A stretch of DNA of 64,000 nt from Flavobacterium pectinovorum (GTDB taxonomy: Bacteria; Bacteroidota; Bacteroidia; Flavobacteriales; Flavobacteriaceae), in assembly GCF_900142715.1 (NCBI RefSeq), contig NZ_FRBX01000002.1, positions 496,001 through 560,000 on the forward strand. The letters run 5' to 3'. The position numbers were made by a program, and so were the translations under genes. The notes under the pieces were generated by a model. The model saw only the letters and a list, made by a program, of their open reading frames with translations. It searched no databases and was not told the DNA's origin. Shown here in pieces: positions 36,076 through 45,371 of the stretch (position 1 is the stretch's first letter; every line of letters starts with the position of its first letter).

Positions 36076-37588
36076 AAAATTTCTCAGGTTTGAATTTTTA
36101 CTTCTATTTGCTGTATTTATTATTGCGACTTGCGGACTTGTTTACGAGCTTGTAGCGGGTACTTTAGCCAGTTATTTATTAGGTGATTCAGTAAAACAAT
36201 TTTCATTTATTATTGGAGTTTATCTGTTTTCAATGGGTATTGGCTCTTTTTTTTCTAAGTTTTTCCACAAAAACCTACTCAATACTTTTGTGGAAATCGA
36301 AATATTAGTGGGTTTAATTGGAGGTTTGAGTTCAGTAATTTTGTTTTTGCTGTTCGAAAGTGTTGAGTACTTTCAATTTATTTTATACTTACTGGTTTTT
36401 ATAACCGGATTTTTGGTCGGATTAGAAATTCCGTTATTAATGAATATCTTAAAGGATAAAGTCGAATTCAGAGATTTAGTATCCAATGTTTTTACTTTTG
36501 ATTATATCGGAGCTTTATTGGCATCGATACTTTTTCCATTGATTTTAATTCCGAAATTAGGAATAATGGGAACATCATTGTTTTTCGGAATGATAAACGT
36601 AAGTATTGCTATCGCTTTGTGTTTTCTTTTAAAGAGAGAATTGAAGAATAGTTATTTCCTGAAAACAAAAGCCATTTTTTCATTTGCAGTTCTGTTAGGG
36701 GTTTTTATTTTTTCAGATAAAATTTTGGATTATTCAGAAGGAAAACTTTATGGAGAAAATATCATTTATACTAATTCGACACAATATCAGCGTATTGTTT
36801 TAACGCATAATAAGAGTGATTACCGACTTTATTTAAACAACAACCTACAATTTAGTTCCGCCGATGAATATCGTTATCACGAAGCCTTAGTTCATCCGGC
36901 AATGTCAATTGCCAAAAATGTAAAACACGTTTTGGTTTTGGGTGGTGGAGATGGTCTCGCAGTCCGTGAAATTTTAAAATATAAAGAAGTCCAAAAAATC
37001 ACGTTGGTCGATCTTGACCAGGGAATGACAAAGTTGTTTAAAACCAATAAAGTATTAACAGATTTTAATAAAGGAGCACTTAATAACCCGAAAGTTACAG
37101 TAATAAATACCGATGCTTATATTTGGGCAAAAAGCTGTAAAGAAAAGTTTGACGTAGTTATTATTGATTTTCCGGATCCATCAAATTATAGCTTAGGAAA
37201 GTTATATTCTTTAAATTTTTATCAAACAATCAAAGCCATTTTAGAGACTGATGCGGCTGTTGTTATTCAGACAACGTCACCTTATTTTGCGCCAAAATCA
37301 TTTTGGTGTATCAACAAAACAGTTATGCAGGTTTTTTCTCAGGTTGATGCTTATCACGCTTATGTACCCTCGTTTGGGGAATGGGGTTATACGATTGCTA
37401 TTAATGGTTTTGGAACTACTTTTAATACTATAAACAGAAAAGCCCCGGGATTAAAATTTTATAATTATCAATTCGATAGATTTAATTATTTTACAACAGA
37501 TATGATCTCAAATGAAATTGAAATCAATCGATTAGACAACCAAATTTTAGTACGCTATTTTGATGAAGAATGGGGAAAATTACAGTAA
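36068..37588 (+). CDS. Membrane-fused polyamine aminopropyltransferase (spermidine synthase-like)
   Basis: The protein of about 506 residues combines an N-terminal membrane domain of about seven helices (to residue ~210) with a C-terminal spermidine synthase fold. The AdoMet-type site is VLVLGGGDGLAVREIL, and the catalytic Asp region is IIDFPDPSNYSLGKLYS. It would transfer aminopropyl groups from decarboxylated AdoMet made by speH to an amine, at the membrane. I start at ATG 36068; a GTG at 36056 is in frame. It overlaps DUF350 by 8 bp and the following flavoprotein gene by 26 bp. Confidence 0.9.
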   Translation: MGKKFLRFEFLLLFAVFIIATCGLVYELVAGTLASYLLGDSVKQFSFIIGVYLFSMGIGSFFSKFFHKNLLNTFVEIEILVGLIGGLSSVILFLLFESVEYFQFILYLLVFITGFLVGLEIPLLMNILKDKVEFRDLVSNVFTFDYIGALLASILFPLILIPKLGIMGTSLFFGMINVSIAIALCFLLKRELKNSYFLKTKAIFSFAVLLGVFIFSDKILDYSEGKLYGENIIYTNSTQYQRIVLTHNKSDYRLYLNNNLQFSSADEYRYHEALVHPAMSIAKNVKHVLVLGGGDGLAVREILKYKEVQKITLVDLDQGMTKLFKTNKVLTDFNKGALNNPKVTVINTDAYIWAKSCKEKFDVVIIDFPDPSNYSLGKLYSLNFYQTIKAILETDAAVVIQTTSPYFAPKSFWCINKTVMQVFSQVDAYHAYVPSFGEWGYTIAINGFGTTFNTINRKAPGLKFYNYQFDRFNYFTTDMISNEIEINRLDNQILVRYFDEEWGKLQ

Positions 37589-39191
37589 ATCAAGACGCAA
37601 TTTTGTAAAAGGAATTGGAGCTTCTTTGCTGTTAATTCCTTTTTTGCAATTCTGTTCTGATAAAATTATTCAGTTAATGTTTCGTTTGTCAGGAACAAAT
37701 CATCTTTTGGGACATCGCCTTTGGATTAGAGATTTTCCGAAACCAACAAATGAAATTCATATACCATATTTAATTGTTGGAGGTGGAATTTCAGGATTAA
37801 GTGCTGCCCGGCAATTTCATAAAAAAGGAATTTCTGATTTTATTTTACTAGAATTAGAAGGACATTTAGGGGGAAATTCATCTAATGGAGAAAATCAATA
37901 TTCTAAATTTCCGCTAGGAGCACATTATCTACCATTGCCTAATTTAAAAGATAAGGAATTATTACAATTTCTTGAAGAAGAGAAAATCATTTTGAGTTAT
38001 GATCAGAAAGGATTTCCTGTTTTTGATGAATTACAATTATCTTTTGCTCCTGATGAACGTTTGTTTTATAAAAATAACTGGCAAGATGGAGTTGTTCCAA
38101 AAGAGGGAAATTCAAAAGAGGAAGACTTGGAATTTCAGCGATTTTTCAGGCAAATGGATGCCTTTCGAGAAGGAAAAGGAAATGATGAAAAGTTTTTATT
38201 CGATATTCCGCTTTATCTTTCCTCAGAAGATATTGCAATTCGAAACTTAGATAAAATCACAATGAAAAAATGGTTTGAGAATAATAATTTCAAAACAAAA
38301 CCTTTATTTGATTATATAGATTATTGCTGCAAAGATGATTTCGGACTCGGAATTGAATATGTTTCAGCTTGGGCCGGAATTCATTATTTCGCAGCACGAA
38401 AACAAGACGCAACTACTGATAAAAAAGAAAGTGTTCTAACCTGGCCGGAAGGAAACGCAAGACTTGCATCTCACCTTAAAAAATATACTGACGGGAAAAC
38501 GTTGAAAAATCATTTGGTTTATGAGGTAAGAGTCGAAAACCATAAAGTTATTGCCAAAGCATTTGATGATGTTAAAAAAGTTTCGGTAGAAATTATTGCT
38601 GACAAAGTAATTATGGCAACGCCTCAATTTGTAAATCAGTATTTAATTAAAGATCGAAAAGAATTCACAAAAGGATTTCATTATACACCGTGGCTTTTGG
38701 CGAGTTTAACAGTAACCAATTTATCTGATAATTTTAGTTTTCCGCTTTCCTGGGATAATGTTATTTATGAGGCAAAAGGATTGGGATATGTCTATGATCA
38801 GCATCAATCTTTAAATCAGGTTCAGGAAAAAAAAGTGATTACCTATTATTATAGTTTCTCCTCTGCAGATTTAAGAAAATCACGCAAAGAATTGTATAAA
38901 AAAAGTAAAGATTATTGGAAACAATTTGTTTTTGATGATCTTAAAATTGCTCATCCGGATATTGAAGATTGTACAGAGCAGATGGAAGTTTTTTTATTAG
39001 GTCACGGAATGGTAAGTCCCGTACCCGGATTTATTTTTGGAGAAGCAAAAAAAGAAGCTTCAAAAAATATTCAAAATGCAATTTATTTTGCCCATACGGA
39101 TTTATCCGGAATTTCGATTTTTGAAGAAGCTTTTCATCACGGAATTAATGTAGTAAACCAAATTTTAGATGATACAGCCCTGGATTCATAA
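37563..39191 (+). CDS. Tat-exported FAD-dependent amine oxidase-like protein
   Basis: This roughly 542-residue protein has a textbook twin-arginine signal (SRRNFVKGIGASLLLIPFL, residues 9-27), which predicts export of the folded, cofactor-loaded enzyme. The FAD-binding motif is YLIVGGGISGLSAA with LELEGHLGGNS following, and the fold is that of the flavin amine oxidase/NAD(P)-binding Rossmann family. In this operon it probably oxidises an amine made by the aminopropyltransferase. It starts 26 bp inside that gene and overlaps the next gene by 23 bp. Confidence 0.85.
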   Translation: MKNGENYSKSRRNFVKGIGASLLLIPFLQFCSDKIIQLMFRLSGTNHLLGHRLWIRDFPKPTNEIHIPYLIVGGGISGLSAARQFHKKGISDFILLELEGHLGGNSSNGENQYSKFPLGAHYLPLPNLKDKELLQFLEEEKIILSYDQKGFPVFDELQLSFAPDERLFYKNNWQDGVVPKEGNSKEEDLEFQRFFRQMDAFREGKGNDEKFLFDIPLYLSSEDIAIRNLDKITMKKWFENNNFKTKPLFDYIDYCCKDDFGLGIEYVSAWAGIHYFAARKQDATTDKKESVLTWPEGNARLASHLKKYTDGKTLKNHLVYEVRVENHKVIAKAFDDVKKVSVEIIADKVIMATPQFVNQYLIKDRKEFTKGFHYTPWLLASLTVTNLSDNFSFPLSWDNVIYEAKGLGYVYDQHQSLNQVQEKKVITYYYSFSSADLRKSRKELYKKSKDYWKQFVFDDLKIAHPDIEDCTEQMEVFLLGHGMVSPVPGFIFGEAKKEASKNIQNAIYFAHTDLSGISIFEEAFHHGINVVNQILDDTALDS

Positions 39192-40191
39192 AGCCAAAAC
39201 AGATTTGATATTCATCATTGGCCCGTCTTTTTTTGTATTGGCCATAATTTTTCTGTTTCAGGATTATATAACTGATATTGAAGACAAATATTCCTTTTAT
39301 ACCTGGCTTTTTTTAATTGTTTTTATAGATGTTGCTCATGTTTACGCAACTTTATTTAAAACCTATTTTGTGGCAGATGAATTTAGAAAGAACAAAAGAA
39401 GATTACTGCTTTTGCCGACAATTTGTTTTGTAGTTGGTATAATTCTTTTCTCTTTTGGAAGTCTTGTATTTTGGTCTTTTCTGGCTTATGTTGCCGTTTT
39501 TCATTTTATAAGACAGCAATATGGTTTTATGCGATTGTATGCCAGAAATGAACAAAAAACAAAGTTCTCTGTTTTTATAGATAATCTGACGATTTATGCA
39601 TCAACGGGGTATCCTATGTTGTATTGGTTTTTTTCGTCCGAAAGAAAATTCAATTGGTTTGTTGAGAATGAGTTTTTTAAGTTCCATAACTCATTCTTTT
39701 TAGAGATACTTTTTTGGGTTTATTTGATTATTATACTCGTTTATATCACTTATACAATTTACAAAAGCATACATAATAATTTTTTTAACTTTCCCAAAAA
39801 CGCTATCATTTTAGGAACGGCACTGTCTTGGTATTTTGGAATTGTTTATTTTAATGATGATCTTATTTTTACGTTGTTGAACGTGGTTTCTCACGGACTT
39901 CCATATATGGCTTTAATTTATTTTAGAGAAATTGAAAATAAAGCAAATGTAAATTCCCGGGTTTTTAGTTACTTAAGAAGTTACAATGCAATGTTTATTT
40001 ACATATTGATTCTATTGATAATTGCTTTTTCAGAAGAATTTCTATGGGAAATTTTAGTTTGGAACGAAAATATCTCATTAACCACTTTTGATTTTTCAAA
40101 TTGGCAGTTTTTAATAGTTCCGTTATTAAGTGTACCACAGTTTACGCACTATTTACTAGATGGATTTATTTGGAAATCGAAGAAAAATTAA
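39169..40191 (+). CDS. Polytopic membrane protein with conserved intramembrane histidines
   Basis: This 340-residue protein has about nine hydrophobic helices. His residues sit in or beside helices in IDVAHVYATLFKTY, VAVFHFIRQQYG, NVVSHGLPYMALIY and PQFTHYLLDGFIWK. The pattern suggests metal or haem coordination as in membrane di-iron or carotene-cleaving enzymes, but I do not recognise the family. It overlaps the flavoprotein gene by 23 bp, so it is the last gene of the polyamine-like operon, and it meets the next gene tail to tail with a 4-bp overlap. Confidence 0.75.
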   Translation: MIQPWIHKAKTDLIFIIGPSFFVLAIIFLFQDYITDIEDKYSFYTWLFLIVFIDVAHVYATLFKTYFVADEFRKNKRRLLLLPTICFVVGIILFSFGSLVFWSFLAYVAVFHFIRQQYGFMRLYARNEQKTKFSVFIDNLTIYASTGYPMLYWFFSSERKFNWFVENEFFKFHNSFFLEILFWVYLIIILVYITYTIYKSIHNNFFNFPKNAIILGTALSWYFGIVYFNDDLIFTLLNVVSHGLPYMALIYFREIENKANVNSRVFSYLRSYNAMFIYILILLIIAFSEEFLWEILVWNENISLTTFDFSNWQFLIVPLLSVPQFTHYLLDGFIWKSKKN

Positions 40192-40928
40192 TCCTGCAAA
40201 GCCACTTTAACTTTAGGAAAAATACGCTCAACAAATAAAGTATAAGCTTCTTTTGACGGATGCAAGCCGTCTCCTGCGACTAAAGAAGGAATTTGAATTC
40301 CTTTTTGTGTAATGTCTGTGATAGAAACAAAAGTAACTTCGTTTGCTTTGCAATAATTTTCAGCGAAGGAATTATATTGTGCTATTTCGGTTGAAATTTT
40401 CGTAGTTCCTCCAAACATGGTTCCAAAAGGAGTAAAGGCATAATCGGGGATGGAGAGTACCACAACATTTTTTTTATCACCCTTTGCCAGAGTAATAGCT
40501 TTGTTCAATAATTCGGGAAATTCTTTTTCGTAAACCGAAAAATTTATGCCCTGATATTGATTGTTTACTCCAATTAAAAGCGTCACCAAATCGTAATTAG
40601 ATTGTGGATTGTCTTCATTAATTGCCGAAATCAAATTTGAAGTTGTCCAGCCTGTTTTGGCAATTATTTTTAACGAAAATTTCGTTTCCGGATATATTGC
40701 TTCTAAACTTGTATTTAGTTGTTGCGGATAATTACAAGTTTCACAAACACTTTGTCCGATAGTATAACTGTCGCCCAAAGCCAAATATTTTATTGAGCTT
40801 GCAAGCGGAATTTTAGGAATTGAAATTATTGGAGAATCTGAAGTTTCTGAACTTATTTCGTCAGAACTACAGCTTAAAAGGAAGATAGAAAAAATAATAG
40901 TAACTATTTGCTTGAATTGTGGCTTCAT
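40188..40928 (-). CDS. SGNH/GDSL hydrolase lipoprotein
   Basis: This 246-residue lipoprotein (signal ending FLLSC) has the SGNH blocks ALGDSYTIG (catalytic Ser), LIGVNNQYQG (block III Asn) and DGLHPS (catalytic Asp-His). It is predicted to be a periplasmic or surface esterase/lipase acting on acyl esters or acetylated sugars. It is convergent with the preceding operon, with a 4-bp overlap of stop codons. Confidence 0.92.
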   Translation of the reverse strand: MKPQFKQIVTIIFSIFLLSCSSDEISSETSDSPIISIPKIPLASSIKYLALGDSYTIGQSVCETCNYPQQLNTSLEAIYPETKFSLKIIAKTGWTTSNLISAINEDNPQSNYDLVTLLIGVNNQYQGINFSVYEKEFPELLNKAITLAKGDKKNVVVLSIPDYAFTPFGTMFGGTTKISTEIAQYNSFAENYCKANEVTFVSITDITQKGIQIPSLVAGDGLHPSKEAYTLFVERIFPKVKVALQD

Positions 40929-40991
40929 AATTTGTATAAATTAGAGGGTTCATTCTAAACAAATAGTTACGTTAAATATATTGTTTTGGTT

Positions 40992-41774
40992 TTATACCAT
41001 TTCTGTTTTTAGCAGAATTTGTTCTTCAATGGCATTCCAAAGTCCGATTCGTTTTTCTAATGCTAAAATCGAAATTTCTTCAACATCTTTCCATTTTTGG
41101 GCATCATCTTCACATAAATCAGAAATCATTTGCATCGCCATTGGCCCGTGCTCATCGGCATCAAGTTCGATATGTCTTTCAAAATAATAAAGCAATTTGC
41201 TTAAATCTGTTTCAGGAAGATTTTTTTGAAAGTTTTTCAGGATTTCAGTAAACATACTCGGAATCAGATCTTCTCTTCCAAAAGTAAAAGCAGCTGCAAT
41301 TTCGTGTGGTTTACCTTGCTCGATAACTCTAAATGTAAAATCTAAAAATGCTTTTACATCAGGATGTAATGAACTTTGTTTTATAGCTACAAAAATATTG
41401 TGCAATGAGTTTACTTCAGATAGAAATGTGTTGATTCCGTTTGTATCGGCGCCGCAATCTTCCATGGCTTCAAGATACATTTCATAATGACTTTGTCTTC
41501 TTCCGTCAATAGTCAAATCTGTTTCTTCTGCCAGGACAATTTCGTTAATTAAGTATCTGGTTTCAGGATTTTTTGTTGCAAACCACGGTGTAGTAGTACA
41601 CGTAAGTTTGGCTTGTAAAGCTTTCAATAATGACATAAAATCCCAAACTGCAAAAACGTGACTTTCTAAGAAGCTGTGCAAGTCATCAATGCTTTGAATT
41701 TTATTATATAAGGAATGTCTTAATAATTGCTCTTTTTGTGGTTGAATGCTATTGTTTATAGTTTCAATATTCAT
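40992..41774 (-). CDS. DUF3050 domain protein (haem-oxygenase-like fold)
   Basis: This protein of about 260 residues belongs to the DUF3050 family by its start (IETINNSIQPQKEQLLRHSLYNKIQSIDDLHSFLESHVFAVWDFMSLLK) and the C-terminal RHIELDADEHGPMAM. His and Glu residues in ESHVFAVWDFM, EMYLEAMEDCG and ERHIELDADEHG are placed like the metal ligands of haem-oxygenase-like di-iron oxidases, so it may be an oxidative enzyme. I choose ATG 41774 over an upstream TTG (41792). It is transcribed alone after gcdH. Confidence 0.85.
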   Translation of the reverse strand: MNIETINNSIQPQKEQLLRHSLYNKIQSIDDLHSFLESHVFAVWDFMSLLKALQAKLTCTTTPWFATKNPETRYLINEIVLAEETDLTIDGRRQSHYEMYLEAMEDCGADTNGINTFLSEVNSLHNIFVAIKQSSLHPDVKAFLDFTFRVIEQGKPHEIAAAFTFGREDLIPSMFTEILKNFQKNLPETDLSKLLYYFERHIELDADEHGPMAMQMISDLCEDDAQKWKDVEEISILALEKRIGLWNAIEEQILLKTEMV

Positions 41775-41860
41775 TTGTGGAATTTTTTGCAAAGATAAAA
41801 AGCTTCTCGGTAAGAAGAAGCTTTTCGTATTGTTTTTGCAAATATTTTAATAGTTGTTTA

Positions 41861-43039
41861 TTATTTAAATGCTGGAATTCCAGTTACATCCATTCCGGTT
41901 ATCAATAAATGTATGTCGTGGGTTCCTTCGTAAGTAATAACACTTTCAAGGTTCATCATATGACGCATAATCGAATATTCGCCTGTTATTCCCATACCGC
42001 CCAGCATTTGTCTGGCTTCTCTGGCAATATGAATCGCCATGTCTACATTATTACGTTTCGCCATCGAAATTTGAGATGTTGTTGCTTTTCCTTCGTTTCT
42101 TAAAACACCTAAACGCCAGGTTAGTAATTGTGCTTTTGTGATTTCGGTAATCATTTCGGCTAATTTTTTTTGTTGCAATTGTGTTCCTCCAATTGGTTTT
42201 CCAAACTGAATTCTCTCTTTTGCATAGCGCAAAGCAGTATCGTAACAATCCATTGCAGCACCAATTGCTCCCCAGGCAATTCCATATCTGGCAGAATCTA
42301 AACAGCCAAGCGGAGCTCCCAATCCGGATTTATTTGGTAAAAGATTTTCTTTAGGAACTTTTACATTATCAAAAATCAATTCACCGGTTGATGATGCACG
42401 AAGCGACCATTTGTTATGTGTTTCAGGAGTTGTAAAACCTTCCATTCCACGTTCTACAATTAAACCGTGAATTCTTCCTTCTTCATTTTTTGCCCAAACA
42501 ACGGCAATATCTGCAAATGGAGCATTCGAAATCCACATTTTGGCACCATTTAAAAGATAATGATCTCCCATATCTTTAAAGTTGGTAATCATACTTCCGG
42601 GATCAGAACCGTGATCTGGTTCTGTCAAACCAAAACAGCCCATAAACTCTCCAGTAGCTAGTTTAGGTAAATATTTCATTCGTTGTTCTTCGTTTCCATA
42701 TTTCCAGATAGGATACATAACTAGGGAAGATTGCACCGATGAAGTAGATCTTACACCAGAATCGCCACGCTCGATTTCCTGCATGATTAAACCATAAGAA
42801 ATTTGATCTAAACCTGCACCGCCATATTCTACCGGAATATAAGGGCCGAAACCACCTATTTCTCCAAGTCCTTTAATGATTTGTTTTGGAAATTCTGCTT
42901 TTTGAGCATATTCTTCTATAATAGGAGAAACTTCTCTTTTAACCCAGGCACGAGCAGATTCTCGAACTAATTTATGTTCGTCTGTCAATAAATCGTCAAG
43001 GTTGTAGTAATCTGGAGCTTGAAATAAGTCTGGTTTCAT
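41861..43039 (-). CDS. gcdH: Acyl-CoA dehydrogenase, glutaryl-CoA dehydrogenase-like
   Basis: This 392-residue flavoprotein has the acyl-CoA dehydrogenase signature (CFGLTEPDHGSDPGSM), the catalytic Glu in VITYEGTHDIH (Glu about 371) and the glutaryl-specific Arg region DSGVRSTSSVQSSLVM (Arg about 97). This Arg and the SVQSSLVM stretch distinguish glutaryl-CoA dehydrogenases, which oxidise and decarboxylate glutaryl-CoA to crotonyl-CoA in lysine/tryptophan breakdown. It is apparently monocistronic. Confidence 0.88.
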   Translation of the reverse strand: MKPDLFQAPDYYNLDDLLTDEHKLVRESARAWVKREVSPIIEEYAQKAEFPKQIIKGLGEIGGFGPYIPVEYGGAGLDQISYGLIMQEIERGDSGVRSTSSVQSSLVMYPIWKYGNEEQRMKYLPKLATGEFMGCFGLTEPDHGSDPGSMITNFKDMGDHYLLNGAKMWISNAPFADIAVVWAKNEEGRIHGLIVERGMEGFTTPETHNKWSLRASSTGELIFDNVKVPKENLLPNKSGLGAPLGCLDSARYGIAWGAIGAAMDCYDTALRYAKERIQFGKPIGGTQLQQKKLAEMITEITKAQLLTWRLGVLRNEGKATTSQISMAKRNNVDMAIHIAREARQMLGGMGITGEYSIMRHMMNLESVITYEGTHDIHLLITGMDVTGIPAFK

Positions 43040-43178
43040 TTTTTGGTAGTTTTACAAAAACAAATTTACGCAATAAAAATATAACAAAACAAAAACATTT
43101 TGTTATATTTTTTTATCCATAAAATAAAATTATTAGGAAATTGGCAATTTAAATGTAGCTTATTGAAAATATATGCAC

Positions 43179-43186
43179 TATTTTTG
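43179..43186 (+). promoter_or_regulatory. Predicted -7 element of the AraC/TPR regulator gene
   Basis: TATTTTTG matches TAnnTTTG, 19 bp before the ATG at 43206. No clear -33 element was found. Confidence 0.45.
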
Positions 43187-43205
43187 AATTCCAAAAACAT
43201 AATAA

Positions 43206-44966
43206 ATGAGGCTGATCATCTCTTTTTTACTTTTTCTTGTTCTCAATACTTCTTTTGCCCAACAAAAGAAGGAATTAACAGAACAGGAATATTTGCTCTT
43301 GCAGGATAAAATTCGGCTAAATGCGAATGTAAATGTAGATAGTGCCTTCGTATATGCCAATAAAATGGCTCAATCTAACAATAATAAACATTTGGCTTTT
43401 GCAAATGGATCATTGTCTTATTTATTACAAGCTAAAAACAATACCTTAAAATCAAAAGAAAAGTATCTTTTGGCATTTAAGTATTTAGATAAGATGCCTG
43501 ACTCTAACGATAAAATACGTCTTAAATCATATTTATACAATTACGGAGGATTAATAGAATATAAAAGAGGCAATTTCAGCCAGGCACTTGAAAATTATCA
43601 GCAGGGAATGAAGCTGTCTATTCAATTAGATGATATTATTCAGATCGTAAAATTCAAAGGTAATATTGCACTCCTTAATGAAGCAGTTGGTAATTATCAG
43701 CTGGCGATTAAAAATTTACGACAGCTTGATAACGTAGTAGATCAAAATGAAAATTTGTATACGAAAGAGCAATATAATACGATAAAGAGTAATAATAATA
43801 TTACTTTGGGTGGTTCATATGAGAGCAGTTATATGAAAGATCAAAATAGGAATAATAAAAAGTATTTGTTAGACTCTGCTGAATATTTTTATAAAAAAAC
43901 AATTTCATACTCGCAGAATATTCCATTTAATAAAATAGCAGCTAAAACAAGTTTGGGTAACATTTATTCCTTTAAAAAAGATTTCAAAAGTGCTGAAAAA
44001 ACCTATTATGACATTATATTTATTGCTAAACAAAACAATATTGATAGAGGAATAACAATTGCCAATTATAACTTAGGTAATTTGTATTATGAAACAAAAA
44101 AGTATGATAAAGCACTCGTTTTTTTAAAAAGAGTAGATTCTATTTCTCAGGCTAATGATTCTAAAGATGAAAGTTTTTTAAAGGCAAATTACTATTTGGC
44201 TAAAATTTATAATATAAAGAAAGAACCTGAATTAGCTTATAAATATTCTAAAATTTATCTTGATAACTACGAAAAATCAGAAGCAAAGTTAAATAATGAG
44301 GCTTTAGAAGTTAATTACAAACTTGGAACCGGAGATTTAAGTGATGAAATGGTTGGTATTCAGGAAAAGTTTGAAAACGAAGTACTGTTAAACAAAGCAT
44401 TAAGAGTATTTTACGTTTTATTGGTAATAGGAATTGTGTTTTTATTGATAAAAAACATAAGGGATAAAAACAAAGCGCATAAGAAAATGAATGCTTTAAT
44501 TGAAGAATTTAAAGCCAATTTAGAAAAGAAAGAAAATCAAATAATCGCTCAAAATGAAGAGCCTGAACCAGAAATAGAGGACGTTCTGTTTAAAAAAGAA
44601 AATGTCAATTTGAGTATTGATGAAGCTAAAGAAAATAAAATAGTCGAAAAATTATTGGCACTTGAGAATAAATTGGAGTATTTAAATCCCGATTTTACTT
44701 TATCGTATGTTGCTAAAAAAATTAAAACGAATACTACTTATTTATCCTATGTTGTAAATAAACGATTTGGTAAATCGTTTGGAGAATATTCAAATGAACT
44801 TAAAATTAATTATGTGATCAATGAAATGATTAGCAATCATATGTACCGCAAATATTCTACACAGGCTATTGCAGAAAGTGTAGGTTTTAAAAATGCAGTT
44901 TCTTTTGCTAAATCATTTCGCAAAAGAACTGGAGTATCTCCAGCTCAGTTTGCGAATAATATTTAA
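43206..44966 (+). CDS. Membrane-bound TPR/AraC-type regulator
   Basis: This 586-residue protein has a signal peptide (MRLIISFLLFLVLNTSFAQ) and about 370 residues of TPR helices outside the membrane (for example FKSAEKTYYDIIFIAKQNN and GNLYYETKKYDKALVFLKR). A membrane helix (VFYVLLVIGIVFLLIKNI, about 400-417), a coiled coil and a C-terminal AraC helix-turn-helix (SYVAKKIKTNTTYLSYVVNKRFGKSFGEYSNEL ... VGFKNAVSFAKSFRKRTGVSPAQF) follow. It can pass an envelope signal directly to DNA. It abuts the GG-peptide island (20 bp from the first peptide stop), so it may control it. Confidence 0.88.
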   Translation: MRLIISFLLFLVLNTSFAQQKKELTEQEYLLLQDKIRLNANVNVDSAFVYANKMAQSNNNKHLAFANGSLSYLLQAKNNTLKSKEKYLLAFKYLDKMPDSNDKIRLKSYLYNYGGLIEYKRGNFSQALENYQQGMKLSIQLDDIIQIVKFKGNIALLNEAVGNYQLAIKNLRQLDNVVDQNENLYTKEQYNTIKSNNNITLGGSYESSYMKDQNRNNKKYLLDSAEYFYKKTISYSQNIPFNKIAAKTSLGNIYSFKKDFKSAEKTYYDIIFIAKQNNIDRGITIANYNLGNLYYETKKYDKALVFLKRVDSISQANDSKDESFLKANYYLAKIYNIKKEPELAYKYSKIYLDNYEKSEAKLNNEALEVNYKLGTGDLSDEMVGIQEKFENEVLLNKALRVFYVLLVIGIVFLLIKNIRDKNKAHKKMNALIEEFKANLEKKENQIIAQNEEPEPEIEDVLFKKENVNLSIDEAKENKIVEKLLALENKLEYLNPDFTLSYVAKKIKTNTTYLSYVVNKRFGKSFGEYSNELKINYVINEMISNHMYRKYSTQAIAESVGFKNAVSFAKSFRKRTGVSPAQFANNI

Positions 44967-44985
44967 ATATCAGTTTTAAAAAAAT

Positions 44986-45120
44986 TTATGGAGTTCCGTC
45001 AGTACCACGCATTCTGGTAGGATCTACTTCTTGCTGATCTCCCCCTAAAATTGATTTTTGCTCGTTCTTAGATAATTTTTCTTTTAGAAAAATTTCAATT
45101 TTCTGTTTCTTACTTTTCAT
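44986..45120 (-). CDS. GG-leader peptide A3 (Cys-free)
   Basis: This 44-residue precursor has leader MKSKKQKIEIFLKEKLSKNE followed by QKSILGG and core DQQEVDPTRMRGTDGTP. The leader follows the Bacteroidota double-glycine pattern KL(S/T)xxxQKxxxGG. The core has no Cys, and its DQQ...DP start resembles peptide A1. It is the last of three tandem minus-strand peptide genes spaced 50-65 bp apart. A GG-type C39 exporter is encoded at 49121. No modification enzyme is seen. Confidence 0.75.
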   Translation of the reverse strand: MKSKKQKIEIFLKEKLSKNEQKSILGGDQQEVDPTRMRGTDGTP

Positions 45121-45183
45121 TTTATTGTTATTTATTAAATGTGTTATAAGTTTTCTTAGGAACTATTAATTTATTTCCAAGTT

Positions 45184-45321
45184 TTAAGGATTTCCAGCAC
45201 CTCCTTTTAATTGATTTGGATCTATTGGGCCTTCTCCATCCCCTCCTTTAATTTCCTTTTGTTGATTGTTAGATAGTTTTTCTACTTCAAAATCTTCGAG
45301 TTTTATTTTTTTACTTGCCAT
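45184..45321 (-). CDS. GG-leader peptide A2 (Cys-free)
   Basis: This 45-residue precursor has leader MASKKIKLEDFEVEKLSNNQ followed by QKEIKGG and core DGEGPIDPNQLKGGAGNP. The leader's KLEDFxVEKL stretch is nearly identical to that of A1, while the core keeps the acidic start, the DP pair and a Lys-Gly-Gly. It has the middle position in the three-gene minus-strand array. Confidence 0.78.
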   Translation of the reverse strand: MASKKIKLEDFEVEKLSNNQQKEIKGGDGEGPIDPNQLKGGAGNP

Positions 45322-45371
45322 GATTTTATGTTTTATTGATTAATTAATTATATTCATTAAGTTTTTAATTT

